Part shown: positions 44,701 to 54,450 of the stretch, piece by piece
How the letters are laid out: every line of letters begins with the position of its first letter
Numbering within the stretch: position 1 is the stretch's first letter
NCBI GenBank assembly: GCA_016271365.2
Contig: CM057449.1
Location: 1,568,620,501 to 1,568,684,500, forward strand
Source: Neoceratodus forsteri
Lineage: Eukaryota > Chordata > Ceratodontiformes > Ceratodontidae
Direction: 5' to 3'
Length of the DNA: 64,000 bases
The notes under the pieces: model-generated
What the model was told of the DNA's origin: nothing
The model's input: only the letters and a program-made list of their open reading frames with translations
Database searches by the model: none
Position numbers and translations under genes: made by a program

Positions 44701-45639
44701 GGATGTTGCTAAGGGGGGCCTGTGGCCCCCTGTGGTGGATGTACACAAAGGTATGCTGGTGAAGTGGAAGGGGCACATGGAGGCACGGGGGACAGTGTCC
44801 AGCAGCCCCCACCCAACCGATGACCACACTCACTCCCCATGCCCAACTGCCCCCCAGAAAGTGAGCCCCACAGACAGAAAGGGCTCACAATGGACCCACA
44901 GCACAGAGGCACCCACCTGCTGCACACAGCTACCCACAGTAACCACCCACGCACTGGCCACCCCCCCGGGCAACATGGCCACCCATCTGACCTGTACCTC
45001 TGTGGGTGTGTGTGTGCCCAACCAGCACTATGGGAGTGTGTGGGCATGAAGTAGGGAGTACCACCAGAGTGAGCGCAAGCATCGGGCCAGGCGGTGATGT
45101 GGTGGCAGGCCACCGGCAGGGGGTGGCTGTGGACAGCAAGCAGACATGCAGCATTAGGGAGCAGCCCATGATAGAGAAACACAAGACTGCCACCTATGCT
45201 GGGCTGAGCTATGTCAGCACAGTGGTGTAGTGGGTTGGGTGTGCAGATAGTAGTAGTTAAGCAAGTTAGAGCTGTGTTCGTTGTGAGGCAGTGGTTCAGG
45301 GTCGGCAGTAGGAATCGGCATAGTGCATTGCAAGGGTAACTGATGCCCCATGGCCTTGACAGCATTCCACAGATCATGTTGCCTCACAGGAAAGCCCACG
45401 GGAAAGCAGAACTTTTTACTATTTTTTTAGTTACCTTTTCAGGCTGACACTGTGACGAGGAGGCATACTCGCAGCAGGAATAGGGAGCTGCAGCGAACAA
45501 TCTGACAGGTTCTGAAGTGCAGTGTGAAAGTAGGTGTGGAATGGAGTAACCAGTCACAGGTGCTACCAATTTCTCGGGGGGGGGGGAGTGCAGGCAGTGG
45601 AGCTGACGACCACCCTGACAAAAATCGCGGCAGTTCAAA
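44701..45639. other. MULE 5' region, no supported gene
   Basis: GC-rich sequence between the 129-bp repeats and the FLYWCH finger. Long frames occur on both strands (up to 222 codons, minus) but with no motif, and their direction opposes the transposase. I regard them as composition artefacts. Confidence 0.5.
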
Positions 45640-47088
45640 CAGTACTGTGGCATTGTGAAGGGTATGGGAGTGAAGCACAATGCCTCTTCACTGTACACCT
45701 AGCCAGAAGGGTGGCACGCTACTGGAGTACCATGGCTACCTGTACCATAAGGAGAGAGAACATCCAGAAAGACATACTGGAGGTGTGTGGAATATAACCG
45801 CAGCAAGTGCAAGGGCCACCTGCATACGGCAGCTGATGAGGTTGTGCACATCCTGGAGTGCCACAATCATGTCCCAGATACAGCTGCCATATCCATATGC
45901 AGTGTTGTGGAGTCTATCAAGAGGAGGGCTGTCGCGACAATTAAGATCACCAGCCAGGTAGTACTGGCCTGCACCAGAGACATTGCTGCGACTGTTTCTG
46001 GATGCCTGTCTGCCATGGATCAGCTGAGAAGGACTGTTGGCAGGGTCCAACGTGCGGCCTGCCCACCCCCCTTGCTGTGCCCACATCTGTGTCAGTGTTG
46101 GAGGTGCCCGATCAGTACTGGGTGACCGGGGGGGTCATTCTGACAATTCGACAGTGGCCCTGGGGCAGGGTGGATCCTAATATTCAGCACACAGGAGAAC
46201 ATCACATGGCTGGAGATCAGCACCAATTAGTACATGGACAGGACGTTCAAATGCAGCCCTCCCCATTCAACCAGCTGTACACAGTGCATGCCATATTCCA
46301 CAACACAGTGCTGCCAGTGGCGTACATCCTCATGACATCCCAGGCTGCCACAGCATACACCTAGGTATTCACACAGCTGAAAGAACTGTGCCCCACCCTT
46401 GCACCACTCAGCATCATGGTGGACTAACAGCAGGCTGCCATCAAGGGTTTCACAGATGTGTTCCCTGCCAGTGAGGTCCTGGGCTGCTACTTCCACTTCT
46501 GCCAGGTGTATGGAGATGGCTGCAGCAGGTGGAGGGCTTCGTGGAACAGTACATGATGAATGCAACCTTCGCCCTGCATGTCCAGATGGTGGCAGTGCTG
46601 GCATTTGTACCTGTGACCGCGGTCATGGCAGCATTTGAGGAGCTGAGAGACTGGTAGTTCTTCAGGGACAATGAGAAACTGCTACTGCCGTTCCTGGATT
46701 ACTTCGAGGAAACCTGACTGGGCCGTCCTGTGAGTAGGTCGGGCAGAGAGTGGCCAATGTATCCCCTGCAGCTTTGGAACTATTACTTGGCAGCAAAGGA
46801 GGGCATGCTGTGGATAAACAATGCAGTCGAGGGGTGGCACCATAGTTTCAGCACCCAGATCAGTGAATGCCACCCCACTATATGATGCTTCATTGACTGC
46901 ATCTGGAGTGAGCAGCACCTGATGGATTTGAAGTATGCCCAACTGGTTGCTGAGTGGAAGCCAACTTATGGCTAGCAGAAATATCAGTCCGTCACTGCCA
47001 GGATTGCTGTGGGTGTAGTTGGCTATATAACATGGTCCACGTATGAGTACCTGCAGGGCATCGTCTATAACCTGTCCCCACAGGTGTA
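45640..47088 (+). pseudogene. FLYWCH finger plus MULE transposase
   Basis: The first part has a FLYWCH-type zinc finger: YHGYLYHKERE (45736 on) and, in the next frame, VEYNRSKCKGHLHTAAD...HNHVPD (45784-45880), supplying Cys and the HNH pair. The MULE DDE domain follows: YMDRTFKCSPP with the first catalytic Asp (about 46230), QLYTVHAIFHNTVLPVAY, LSIMVD with the second Asp before a stop, then GCYFHFCQVYGDG (about 46480). The C-terminus has INNAVEGWHHSF (about 46816) and an FIDCIW...EQHLMDL stretch. Three or more frameshifts separate these. Function: excision and integration of MULE ends; dead here. FLYWCH-MULE fusion is a known transposon arrangement. Confidence 0.85.
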
Positions 47089-47285
47089 ATGTTCCTCCAC
47101 TGTTTTTCTGGCCCCCGTTTGCCCTGTGTACTGCTCAGTATTTTTTTTCCCCTGTCTGCATGTTGTTTTTGCATGCACTGTATACTGGACTCTGTTCCTG
47201 CTGGCACTATTTCCACAGCGCTGTTCTTGCCGGCTGCATTGTTGCCGGCACTCTTCCAACCTAGTGCCATAGCCACTAGTGCTGC

Positions 47286-49972
47286 TTTCCAAACAGCACA
47301 CTGGTAATTAGCTCTCTTTATGTGCTGTACCAGGCTGTCCATACATGGTAGCAAGCTGTCATTCTGCTTTGCTTGCTTGCAACACTGTTTGTACCTTAGT
47401 AGGTTGATATCAGAACTAATACATCCTGTTAGTTGGTAGAGTCTGCATACAAACTTGTGACAGACATCAATGACATCATTTGTGACTTCAAAAGAGTCCC
47501 CAAGTTCAGTCAACCTCTGCAAGTTTTCATGGTTCACTCTTAGTATTTACAAGGATTCCTTTTTGCCCTTGCCCTTGAAACAGTTGGTACTGTCACAGCC
47601 TGTAAGGGTGTGGAATTGCAGAAGTAACTTGCATATTGAGCTACAGAGTTTCTCAGCTATGATGTGCAGTGGTATGTATCGGGTCTTCAGTTTGGTTCCC
47701 GTTTTGAACCACAGCTTGATGCCAAGTTCCTCTGCAAAATATTTTCCAAGCACAAGAACATCCATGTCTGGTGAACATATGATCGTATTTTCTGTCTTAT
47801 AGCAAGAGACTGAGTCACCAACAAACAGATATATTCTACTATTGGCTCCCTCTTGGGTAGAGAAGAGTTTAGGAAGATCCTTTACTTGTCCATGAGTTAT
47901 TTCCACCACCCGTTCATGATTTTCAAAACCTCCTGATAGCACCAATGTTTAGGATGGTGTGAGAATGAGGCATGATTCTACACCACTCCTCAAAAGTGAA
48001 GTTGTTGAAGTTCTTGTTTTTTAGGATTAGAAAGGTATGCCTTCATGTTCCTGGATAGTATCTGATTTCTGGAGATCTCACTGTCTCTCCTTGTCTTTTC
48101 CTTTCACTGGCTTTGATAGACAATTATTGTCATACCTGTCTGATATGACCTGAACTTTCTCCTCTCCACAAACTTTTGCAGTCCATCCAACATGTCACCA
48201 AATGTACGAATACCAGTTCTTGATGTCAGCTTCTGAAGATATGCCATATGATCTATGAAAGTGGTTGTGGTGTGTCTTTCTGAGTTAATGTGTCTCAGGT
48301 GACAGGTGACTGAGTGGACCCTTTCTCTTGAGTTGGTTAGGACACTCTAGAACACCAAGGCATGTAAGTTTGCTCACAGCTTTTCCCCTAATGTCAACTA
48401 CTTTAGGTCTCGGTTCAACAGACACATTGGACCCCAAATTGTCCTGATACAGCAAACTGCCTAGAACCTGTTATTCCTTGAGCACTCTGAGTTTCTTCAT
48501 TTATATCTATGTTATCCATTTGGCATATGCAAATATTCCAGGCATGATGTTTGAAGGAATGTCCCTTTGTGTAATTGATGACATGATGACACTTGCTGTG
48601 GATGTCTCAACTCTGCAAACACCATCATAACTCAGGGAATGCCCTTGATTGTGTAACATATCCAACAATTGGTGACTCCTAGTCAAGCGGTGGACTGATA
48701 TGGCTAGTTCAAAATATGCTTTGGTGTTTTACAGTGAGAATTTGAAGCACTGTAGATTAATCTTGAGCTACTGCTAAGACTCTTCTGTGTGCATGAGGAG
48801 TGTTTCAGATATGTTCTGCTGGTTTACCCATCATGAGCAGACTCAGAAACTGATACAGATCAGCAGGCACTAGGGAATCCATTCTTTCAAAACAAATCTC
48901 TCTACAGTCAATGCATGGGTTGGTGGAAATCCCTGATGCTTTTCTGGCAGAAGCATGAAGTGTTGCATGAAAAACACCAGTATTCTTATACTCGTCACCA
49001 GCAAGCTCCAGGTCTGCCTCAATTGCTTCTTCCTGACCTTTCTTTGAAACTCAGCAATCTTGTTGATTGTTTCTTTCAAATTTATTTTGCTGCTATACAC
49101 CAGCTCAGGTTTGCTTGCTGAATAAGGCTGATGGAATGTAATTGAACCTTGAAGTGTCTAACAAGACGTTTCTTCAACTTTTCAGCATGATATGTCCCTG
49201 ATTCAGCATAACCACATGTGCCCAAATAGCCTCTGTATTTTGTCAACAGGAATGTCATATCGAATGCCCTGCCTCATGTTAAATCATCCTGAATGTGGTT
49301 TACAAGCATGTCAAATGCTCTTGTGAAGACATCACTGCTCTCTTTTGTTTGTTCAGTGCTAGTTTCACTGGTTCATCCGGCCCTTACCAGTAGCTGAGCT
49401 AGACATTTTTTGCGGTACTTAGCTTCCAAGGCTGTAAGATCTTGGCTTTGCACCTTAGTCAGTGGATCTGTATTACTAAGAGACATAGCTACTGACTGAA
49501 TGTTCCTTTGCATTTGAAATAATCACACTTAGAAAAGATGTGAATCACTATGTTTCTTCACACAGTTGCAGATGATGCATTTATTAGCCGCAAATGCTGT
49601 AGGTGTAAGTCTTGTTCTCATAACCAGCTCCTGGTTGCTTGTTCCAGGCTTTGCTGAGTCTAGATGACCTGCTTGTGGATAGTGTTTCTGTGAAAGGTTT
49701 TCTTTGCTAGTGCAATTCTGATAGCACCGGCAATGATAACTAATGGCAACAGTGACTCCTGTCTCATCCAGCACCCCTGATGTTTTAGCTGCTTCTCTCA
49801 TACATCTGGACAGAGTTTCTTGACCTGTGGCTTTGGCTGCAACAAGATTTTGTGAAGCATCTCTGTCTTGGCAAATAATACAAATAGTTGTATAGTCTTG
49901 GTGTGATCTACGAAGCTTTTTTGCTGAAGGTGGCACAAGTCCAATACCTTGTTTACTTGCCATTTCCTGCAA
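47286..49972 (-). pseudogene. 7.2 kb element gene, N-terminal and central parts
   Basis: Read on the minus strand. 49972-49529 has a Cys-rich N-terminus: CIICQDRDAS, YHCRCYQNC and KCIICNCVKKH, probably metal-binding. 49120-48840 gives HATLHASARKASG, CIDCREICFERM. 47945-47547 (132 codons) carries CSPDMDVLVLGKYFAEELG, KTGTKLKTRYIPLH, and FHTLTGCDSTNCFKGKGK. 47537-47290 has YQLTGCISSDINLLRY-like and HIKRANYQCAVWK. This order matches long uncharacterised multicopy proteins of animals. The DMDV strand and TGCD motif may be acidic residues of a nuclease core, which is inference. Stops and frameshifts between 48000 and 49500 disable it. The C-terminal tail is at 43960-44331. Confidence 0.75.
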
Positions 49973-50194
49973 TTAAACAGAAAATATTTCTACTAAACAT
50001 GCAATAAACTGAAAAAGGAAAATACATTATTAAGTTTCCACCATGAAGCAACACATATATTTAAATCTTTCTGAGATATTGCTCCCTAAGTGCCAGTTAA
50101 ACCTCTCTCATTGGCAGTGCTGGATGTCACATTCATGGGATAGGGGCTGAACAAAGATAGGCTTGTATCTCGGTACCTGCCACTGACCTAACAC

Positions 50195-50322
50195 AACATA
50201 CTTTTCCTGAAAGCTCAAGGTCACACCTAACTCATGAACATGACAAACCTTCTCTAACTGGGGAAGGGGGGAATGCAACAAAAACCTAACATAAGGCTTT
50301 TTGAAAATTGGTCACTAGACTA
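50195..50322. repeat. Right terminal inverted repeat of the 7.2 kb element
   Basis: This is the inverted partner of 43106-43215. It ends CTAGACTA, followed by the TTC duplication at 50323-50325, after which CR1-A coding resumes in frame. Confidence 0.8.
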
Positions 50323-51835
50323 TTCTTCAGGTGCTTCAGGATAAAAAGAAGGCTAAGAGGGGGGATTGTTTGGCTGATGGGGGGGTGGCAGGGTAATAGA
50401 AGAGGATGAGCAGAAGGCAGCCATTCTAAATGACTACTTCTACTAAGTATTCACAGTAGAGGGTAACAGAATTCTGCCAGAAAGCAGCATAAAGGCTGCT
50501 GCACAGGGATCCCAGAAATGGGGAAGTAGTAATTGCAGTAGAAAGGGTTATGAAAGGGCTCACTCCCTGAATGTGAATAAGGCTCCAGGGCCTGATGGGT
50601 TGCACCCAAGGGTGGTATGGGAATCAGCATTGGAACTGGCTAAACCCTTAATAGGGCTATTCAATAGCTTACTATAGTCAGGGTCAGCTCAGAGAAATAG
50701 AGAGATGGTAGATGTGGTGCTGCTCCACAAGGGAGAGAACAGGGGGAACTAGAACATTACAAGCCCGACAGTCTTAACTCCCTTGAAGGTAAACTGGTAG
50801 AGACACTAGTCAAAGAGGACCTAGTGGACTACATGGAGAGAACAGTACTCCAGGACAGTAAGCAGCATGGGTTTGTGGCAAGGAGGTAAACTAGGTCATA
50901 TTGGGGGAAACAGAGGTCACGAGTTGGGTACTGCAGGGGTCAGTCCTGGGACCAGTCCTTTTCAATATGTTAATTTGTGACATACAAGAAGGAATACAGG
51001 ACATGATGTGTCTCTTCACAGATTATGCTACATGCTGTGGCAGAGTAGACAACAAGGAGAGGGTAAGAGAGTTGCAGAGGGACCTGAAAAAGTTAGAGAG
51101 GTGGTCCAAGTTCTGGCAGTTGAAATTCAACATCAAAAGAGTGAGGTGATGCATGTGAGGAACAAGAACCTTAGGAGAGAGTACTGGATGGGAGGGGTTA
51201 AGCTGGCCACTACTTCAGAGGAAAGCAACCTGGGAGTCAGCATAAGCAACTCCCTAAAAAACTAGCCAGTGTAACAAGCCCTACATCAAGGCAGACCAAT
51301 AGTTGGGGTGTATTGGACAGGTTTTGATAGCAGCAGGAAAGGGAAAATACTACTCCTCTATACAGTATATCTCTGGGGGAGGCCCCATCTGGAATACTGT
51401 GACCAGTTCTGGAGGCCTCACATGAGGAAAGAAAGAAACAGACTAGAGGCAGTCCACCACAGAGTAACAAAAATGATTCAGGGCCTACAGGGCATATCCT
51501 CAGCTACGGCGCTGAAAACTGTACCTGCTGGAGGCCAAAGGAGAGACCTTCAAGTTCCTGAAAGGAATAAATATGATAAACAGGAGGAAAGTGAGGAACC
51601 ATTAGGAATGGAGGATCAAATACAAGTAGACATGTATCGAAACTGGGGGGCATTTAGAAGGGGATGAGACTGAAAGTTTTACCTTACAGAGAGTGGTTCT
51701 GCCATGGACAAGCCTCCGGTAGAGATGGCAGATTCAGAAACCATTAATGGGGTCAAGCACAGCTGGGAACAGAGTACAAGGCTTAATAGTTACTCAGGGT
51801 GGCAGCAGTAAGGTGGGGGGTGAGGGTTAAATACC
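50323..51835 (+). pseudogene. CR1-A, segment 3 (RT and C-terminus)
   Basis: After the TTC the plus strand continues the CR1 linker (LQVLQDKKKAKRG), then RT: NKAPGPDGLHPRVV-like residues near 50580, SWVLQGSVLGPVLFNMLI (50901 on), and MCLFTDYATCCGRVDN, where the FADD active site reads FTDY, losing a catalytic Asp. KLERWSKFWQLKFN and LEYCDQFWRPHMRKERNRLE (51308-51667) follow. Recognisable C-terminal sequence fades by about 51835 without a clear CR1 octamer end. CR1-A is the oldest layer of this nest. Confidence 0.85.
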
Positions 51836-52064
51836 TCCTTGATAGAAAGAGCAATTTTGTGTATACAAGATGGGCACTTTAACATGACCGGGTCTTAATG
51901 ATATAATATGGATGGCATGGGGTCATGATGTCACACACAATAACAATGCAGCACATAACCTCGCAGGCAAAATGCCACCTGCACAAAAGAACGTCAGTCA
52001 AAATACCAACTATCACAGAAATGCCGTCTGCTCATTCAAACAATAGGGACAACAGAACAGCTCT
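51836..52064. other. No recognisable feature
   Basis: About 230 bases between CR1-A and a SINE. I see no motif. Confidence 0.4.
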
Positions 52065-52240
52065 TGTTTCATGGGGGGCTGTGCCCCCATGCTTCCAACA
52101 CCCCCCGGAAGGGGGGAAACTTTGTTTATCAGCAAAAGAGAAAAAAATAAAATGTCAGGAGAAAGAAAATCAAACCCTGATCTCCTGGTCGTTCCCACTG
52201 CATGGTCTAGTGCCTTAGCCACTCTGCCTGGGGAACGACT
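52065..52240 (-). mobile_element. tRNA-derived SINE (copy 3)
   Basis: On the minus strand the head reads GGCAGAGTGGCTAAGGCAC (A-box, like tRNA-Leu or tRNA-Ser), an anticodon-arm-like middle, then GATCAGGGTTTGATTTTC (B-box with the GGTTYGANTC pattern partly kept). A T-rich part follows, and a tail with a GGGGGCACAGCCCCC palindrome (about 52075-52090 on the plus strand). It is the clearest head of the three copies. Pol III would start at the 5' end near 52240. Confidence 0.75.
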
Positions 52241-52500
52241 TGACCAGGCCCCAGACCTGCAGCCTCTTCATCCCTTCCCCATTCCTCTGCTATTATACCC
52301 CTGTCGCTCTGAAAGGATTTGCGTTTACAAAGCGCGGTTGTTCTTGCTCTGTTCTTGTTGGCTATAGTCACCCGGTACCAATTTGGATTACCTCCCATTT
52401 TGGCTTAAATCAATAAAACTGGATATATTAACATTCTACCCTTTTATTCAGTCATTTAATAGACTATAATGCATGCTGTTATTTACTGTTTAAGGCAGAC

Positions 52501-52555
52501 TATCCACTGAGATTAGTAAACCAACCTTATCCACTGAGATTAGTAAACCAACCTA
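52501..52555. repeat. 27-bp tandem duplication
   Basis: TATCCACTGAGATTAGTAAACCAACCT occurs twice back to back, apparently identical. No function is evident. Confidence 0.9.
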
Positions 52556-52732
52556 TGTTCCTGAATCCATTATTTCTGTCACTGTTATAGTGCCGCAAGA
52601 TGGGTGAGATTATTAACTTTTCCTATCAAATTGTATATAATATCTTTTTATAGTGTATGGTTGAACGTGATTGCGTATGGAGATCCATACACTGCAAAAA
52701 GTCATTCTGCCGGCCTGCCAGTGCAGAGGTTG

Positions 52733-52850
52733 GATTTCCGTCTGTGACACCAGTGACCCAGGTTCAGGAGCAAGCCCAGGCCACTGAAGGGCCAGCCGGG
52801 GGAAAAGGCTTGAGCATCCCATGACTGTTCACCTTCTCTGGGGGGAGAGA
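52733..52850. repeat. Dispersed repeat shared with 61440-61545
   Basis: CAGTGACCCAGGTTCAGGAGCAAGCCCAGG here and CGGTGACCCAGGCTTGGGAGCAAGCTCAGG at 61452, followed by shared CCGGGGGA and TTGAGCATC words. It may be another SINE family, but no tRNA boxes are clear. Confidence 0.6.
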
Positions 52851-53284
52851 GGGGACCAAGGTCCACAGTTTGCCTGTCCCGGGTGGAGACTCGGGGTATG
52901 ACAAGTCCTGCAGTTGCAGGATGGACCAGTCGGAGACATATGGTGGACGTTGGCATGTAGCACCTTGACATCAAGGTGCTCACCACATGTAGGGGAGGAA
53001 ATTGAGAAAAAATGCCTTCCATCTCTGGGAAGATAGAGCACTGTAGCTTGCCCTCGATATGCCACCATCCGCCTGGCTGCCTTGGACCGACGAGACCTAA
53101 AGTGTTCGGGGTGTCTGAGCCCCACTGCCCACCCGGGGTAATCCATGGCTCCATGGGGATCAGGGACAGACCAGGTAGGGTGGCTGGCAGAAGGATGACT
53201 CCTAGGTGCTCCCAAAGGGTCGGAAATGGAGGGATGTAGTGGGGATAAATAGAGAGGGGGGAAAAAAGTCATTCTGCTGCAATA

Positions 53285-53340
53285 GTGACATTCATACTAA
53301 CACAGAATGACTTTTCATTCTGCATTAGTATGAACATCAC
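53285..53340. repeat. 26-bp-stem hairpin
   Basis: GTGACATTCATACTAACACAGAATGA pairs with the downstream CATTCTGCATTAGTATGAACATCAC across a CTTTT loop. Only a few mismatches disrupt the stem. It may be the core of a small MITE. Confidence 0.8.
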
Positions 53341-53518
53341 AATGTATGCAACCCCATCAGCACTGCTGATAGGGCTAGCGGCAGTTGAAGCATCATGTGC
53401 GCCAGCTGGCAGGCAGGCAAATGGGCTGGCCGAGAAGTGCGGGTTGGGGACGGTAGAGGTTGATGCTTGAAATAAAAAAGAAGTGATTTTGTTTTTTTGG
53501 GGACCATACACTATATAG

Positions 53519-53678
53519 AATAGTGTATGGTAGCCCAAATACACAACATTGCTCTTCTCACACCTCGTGGTTACGTCAGATGGACCTCTCAAACTTTGCT
53601 CTCAAGGTCCTTGATGTCATAATAACCACTCAGTGTATGAATAACGTTGTTGTGTATGGGCTACCATACACTATCCTA
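53519..53678. mobile_element. 160-bp foldback MITE
   Basis: ATAGTGTATGGTAGCCCA and AATACACAACATTG at the left are mirrored by GTTGTTGTGTATGGGCTACCATACACTAT at the right (ending about 53674). TATA is present just outside each end (53515-53518 region and about 53677), a possible target duplication. Confidence 0.7.
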
Positions 53679-54199
53679 TATGTTAGTGGTAGCTATGTGT
53701 TTTTGTGTATTAAAAAGTTATATATAATTACAGATTTATGGGATTCAGTCATTTGATAGTTGGTTCCTTACTCCTGAAAATGCTTTCTGATGTTTTAAAC
53801 TATACTAGATACTGTAGTATACTAGTACAGTACAAGCCACTTAATCAGGATGCAGATAATCAGGATATCCACTTTATTGGGACGCCCCGCTGGGCACTAA
53901 TTAAGTGGCTGTATTATCTGAAGGAGGCACTCAGTGCTTAAACAGGGAGTCTCTGCTGCCTAGTTTGAATGATGTGGGTGGACCTTGGGCAGCCTATTCC
54001 CAAACACAGGTGCAGTAATCACGTATTGATATCTTTTCTCACACCTGCTTAGGTGTGAATTGTGGTTGTTAACAGCTCTCTCCTTTTTCCTCAATGACTT
54101 TATGCCCAACTGACAGCTGTGCTGTGGTCTGTCTATTTGTTTTTTATGGTTTTTTTTTGTTTGTTTGTTTCTTTCCAATTAGAGAACCACAATTGGATT
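53679..54199. other. No recognisable gene
   Basis: AT-rich noncoding stretch. I see no motif that I can support. Confidence 0.4.
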
Positions 54200-54450
54200 G
54201 GCCTATTTCAATGCTTATTTAATCCGCTGACTCCACTGTACTATTTGATAGGAATGAATCACAGTGGTGCCATCTCTGATGAAGAGCGTATGCATGAAAC
54301 ATCAGATTCCATGTCCTGAGTCATATGTCTGTGGTTTGTTGCACCTGTTATATTAACACATATTTTTGACATATTTTGCACATTAATAATAAAGTGCAAT
54401 GGGACTTTGTTATAGCCTATGCCTTCGTGCGGAGTCTGAGAGACCTACGA
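54200..54450 (+). mobile_element. Penelope-type terminal sequence with hammerhead-like core
   Basis: CTGATGA at 54277, then AGAGCGTATGCAT, then GAAACATCAG at about 54297 has the invariant hammerhead core order (CTGATGA, stem II, GAAA). Penelope-like elements of amphibians and fishes carry such cores in their terminal repeats, often followed by a T-rich stretch and an AATAAAGTG, GGACTTTG tail. Here AATAATAAAGTGCAATGGGACTTTG lies at 54386-54410. No Penelope coding sequence adjoins, so this would be an isolated end. Stem II is short, and stems I and III are not established. Confidence 0.45.

Larger units (their letters stand above)
44332..47285 (+). mobile_element. MULE transposon inserted in the 7.2 kb element
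   Basis: The 2.95 kb block separates two collinear parts of a minus-strand gene: coding ends at NYQCAVWKAA near 47285 and resumes at VKSFISSPDG near 44330. The interior holds a plus-strand FLYWCH/MULE protein. The left end has three 129-bp tandem repeats. The reverse complement of the right end shares AGTGCYGGCAACAA with these repeats, which may be the decayed TIR. I could not find the 8-10 bp target duplication expected of MULEs, so the ends are accurate only to about 20 bases. Confidence 0.75.
43106..50322 (-). mobile_element. 7.2 kb TIR transposon of an unplaced family
   Basis: The left end TAGTCTAGCTGCCAATTTTTA (43106) mirrors the right end, whose reverse complement is TAGTCTAGTGACCAATTTTC (50322). 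Similarity continues inward about 110 bp through GTTGCA, TTAGAGAAGGTTTG and CTTTCAG(G/A)AAAAG. TTC flanks both sides (43103-43105, 50323-50325). Removing the element plus one TTC restores the CR1-A frame, so the 3-bp target duplication and ends are well supported. It encodes one long minus-strand protein (49972 to about 43960) and is interrupted by a MULE element at about 44332-47285. Without that insert it would be about 4.3 kb. I cannot assign it to a named superfamily from sequence alone. Confidence 0.85.
52650..53518. mobile_element. Possible nonautonomous element with ATAGTGTATGG ends
   Basis: ATAGTGTATGG near 52651 is inverted as CCATACACTAT near 53506-53516. The inside has AAAAAGTCATTCTG at about 52696 and again at about 53263. 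Frames of about 150 codons occur on the minus strand but lack motifs. The part at 52733-52850 is homologous to 61440-61545. The composite nature and short ends make the call tentative. Confidence 0.4.

Noticed and set aside
44709..45377. 222-codon minus-strand frame
   Set aside because: It lies inside the MULE element, opposite to the transposase, and shows no motif. GC-rich composition explains the lack of stops.
52702..53272. Two overlapping minus-strand frames of about 150 codons
   Set aside because: No motif, no splice or start context, and the segment overlaps a dispersed repeat.
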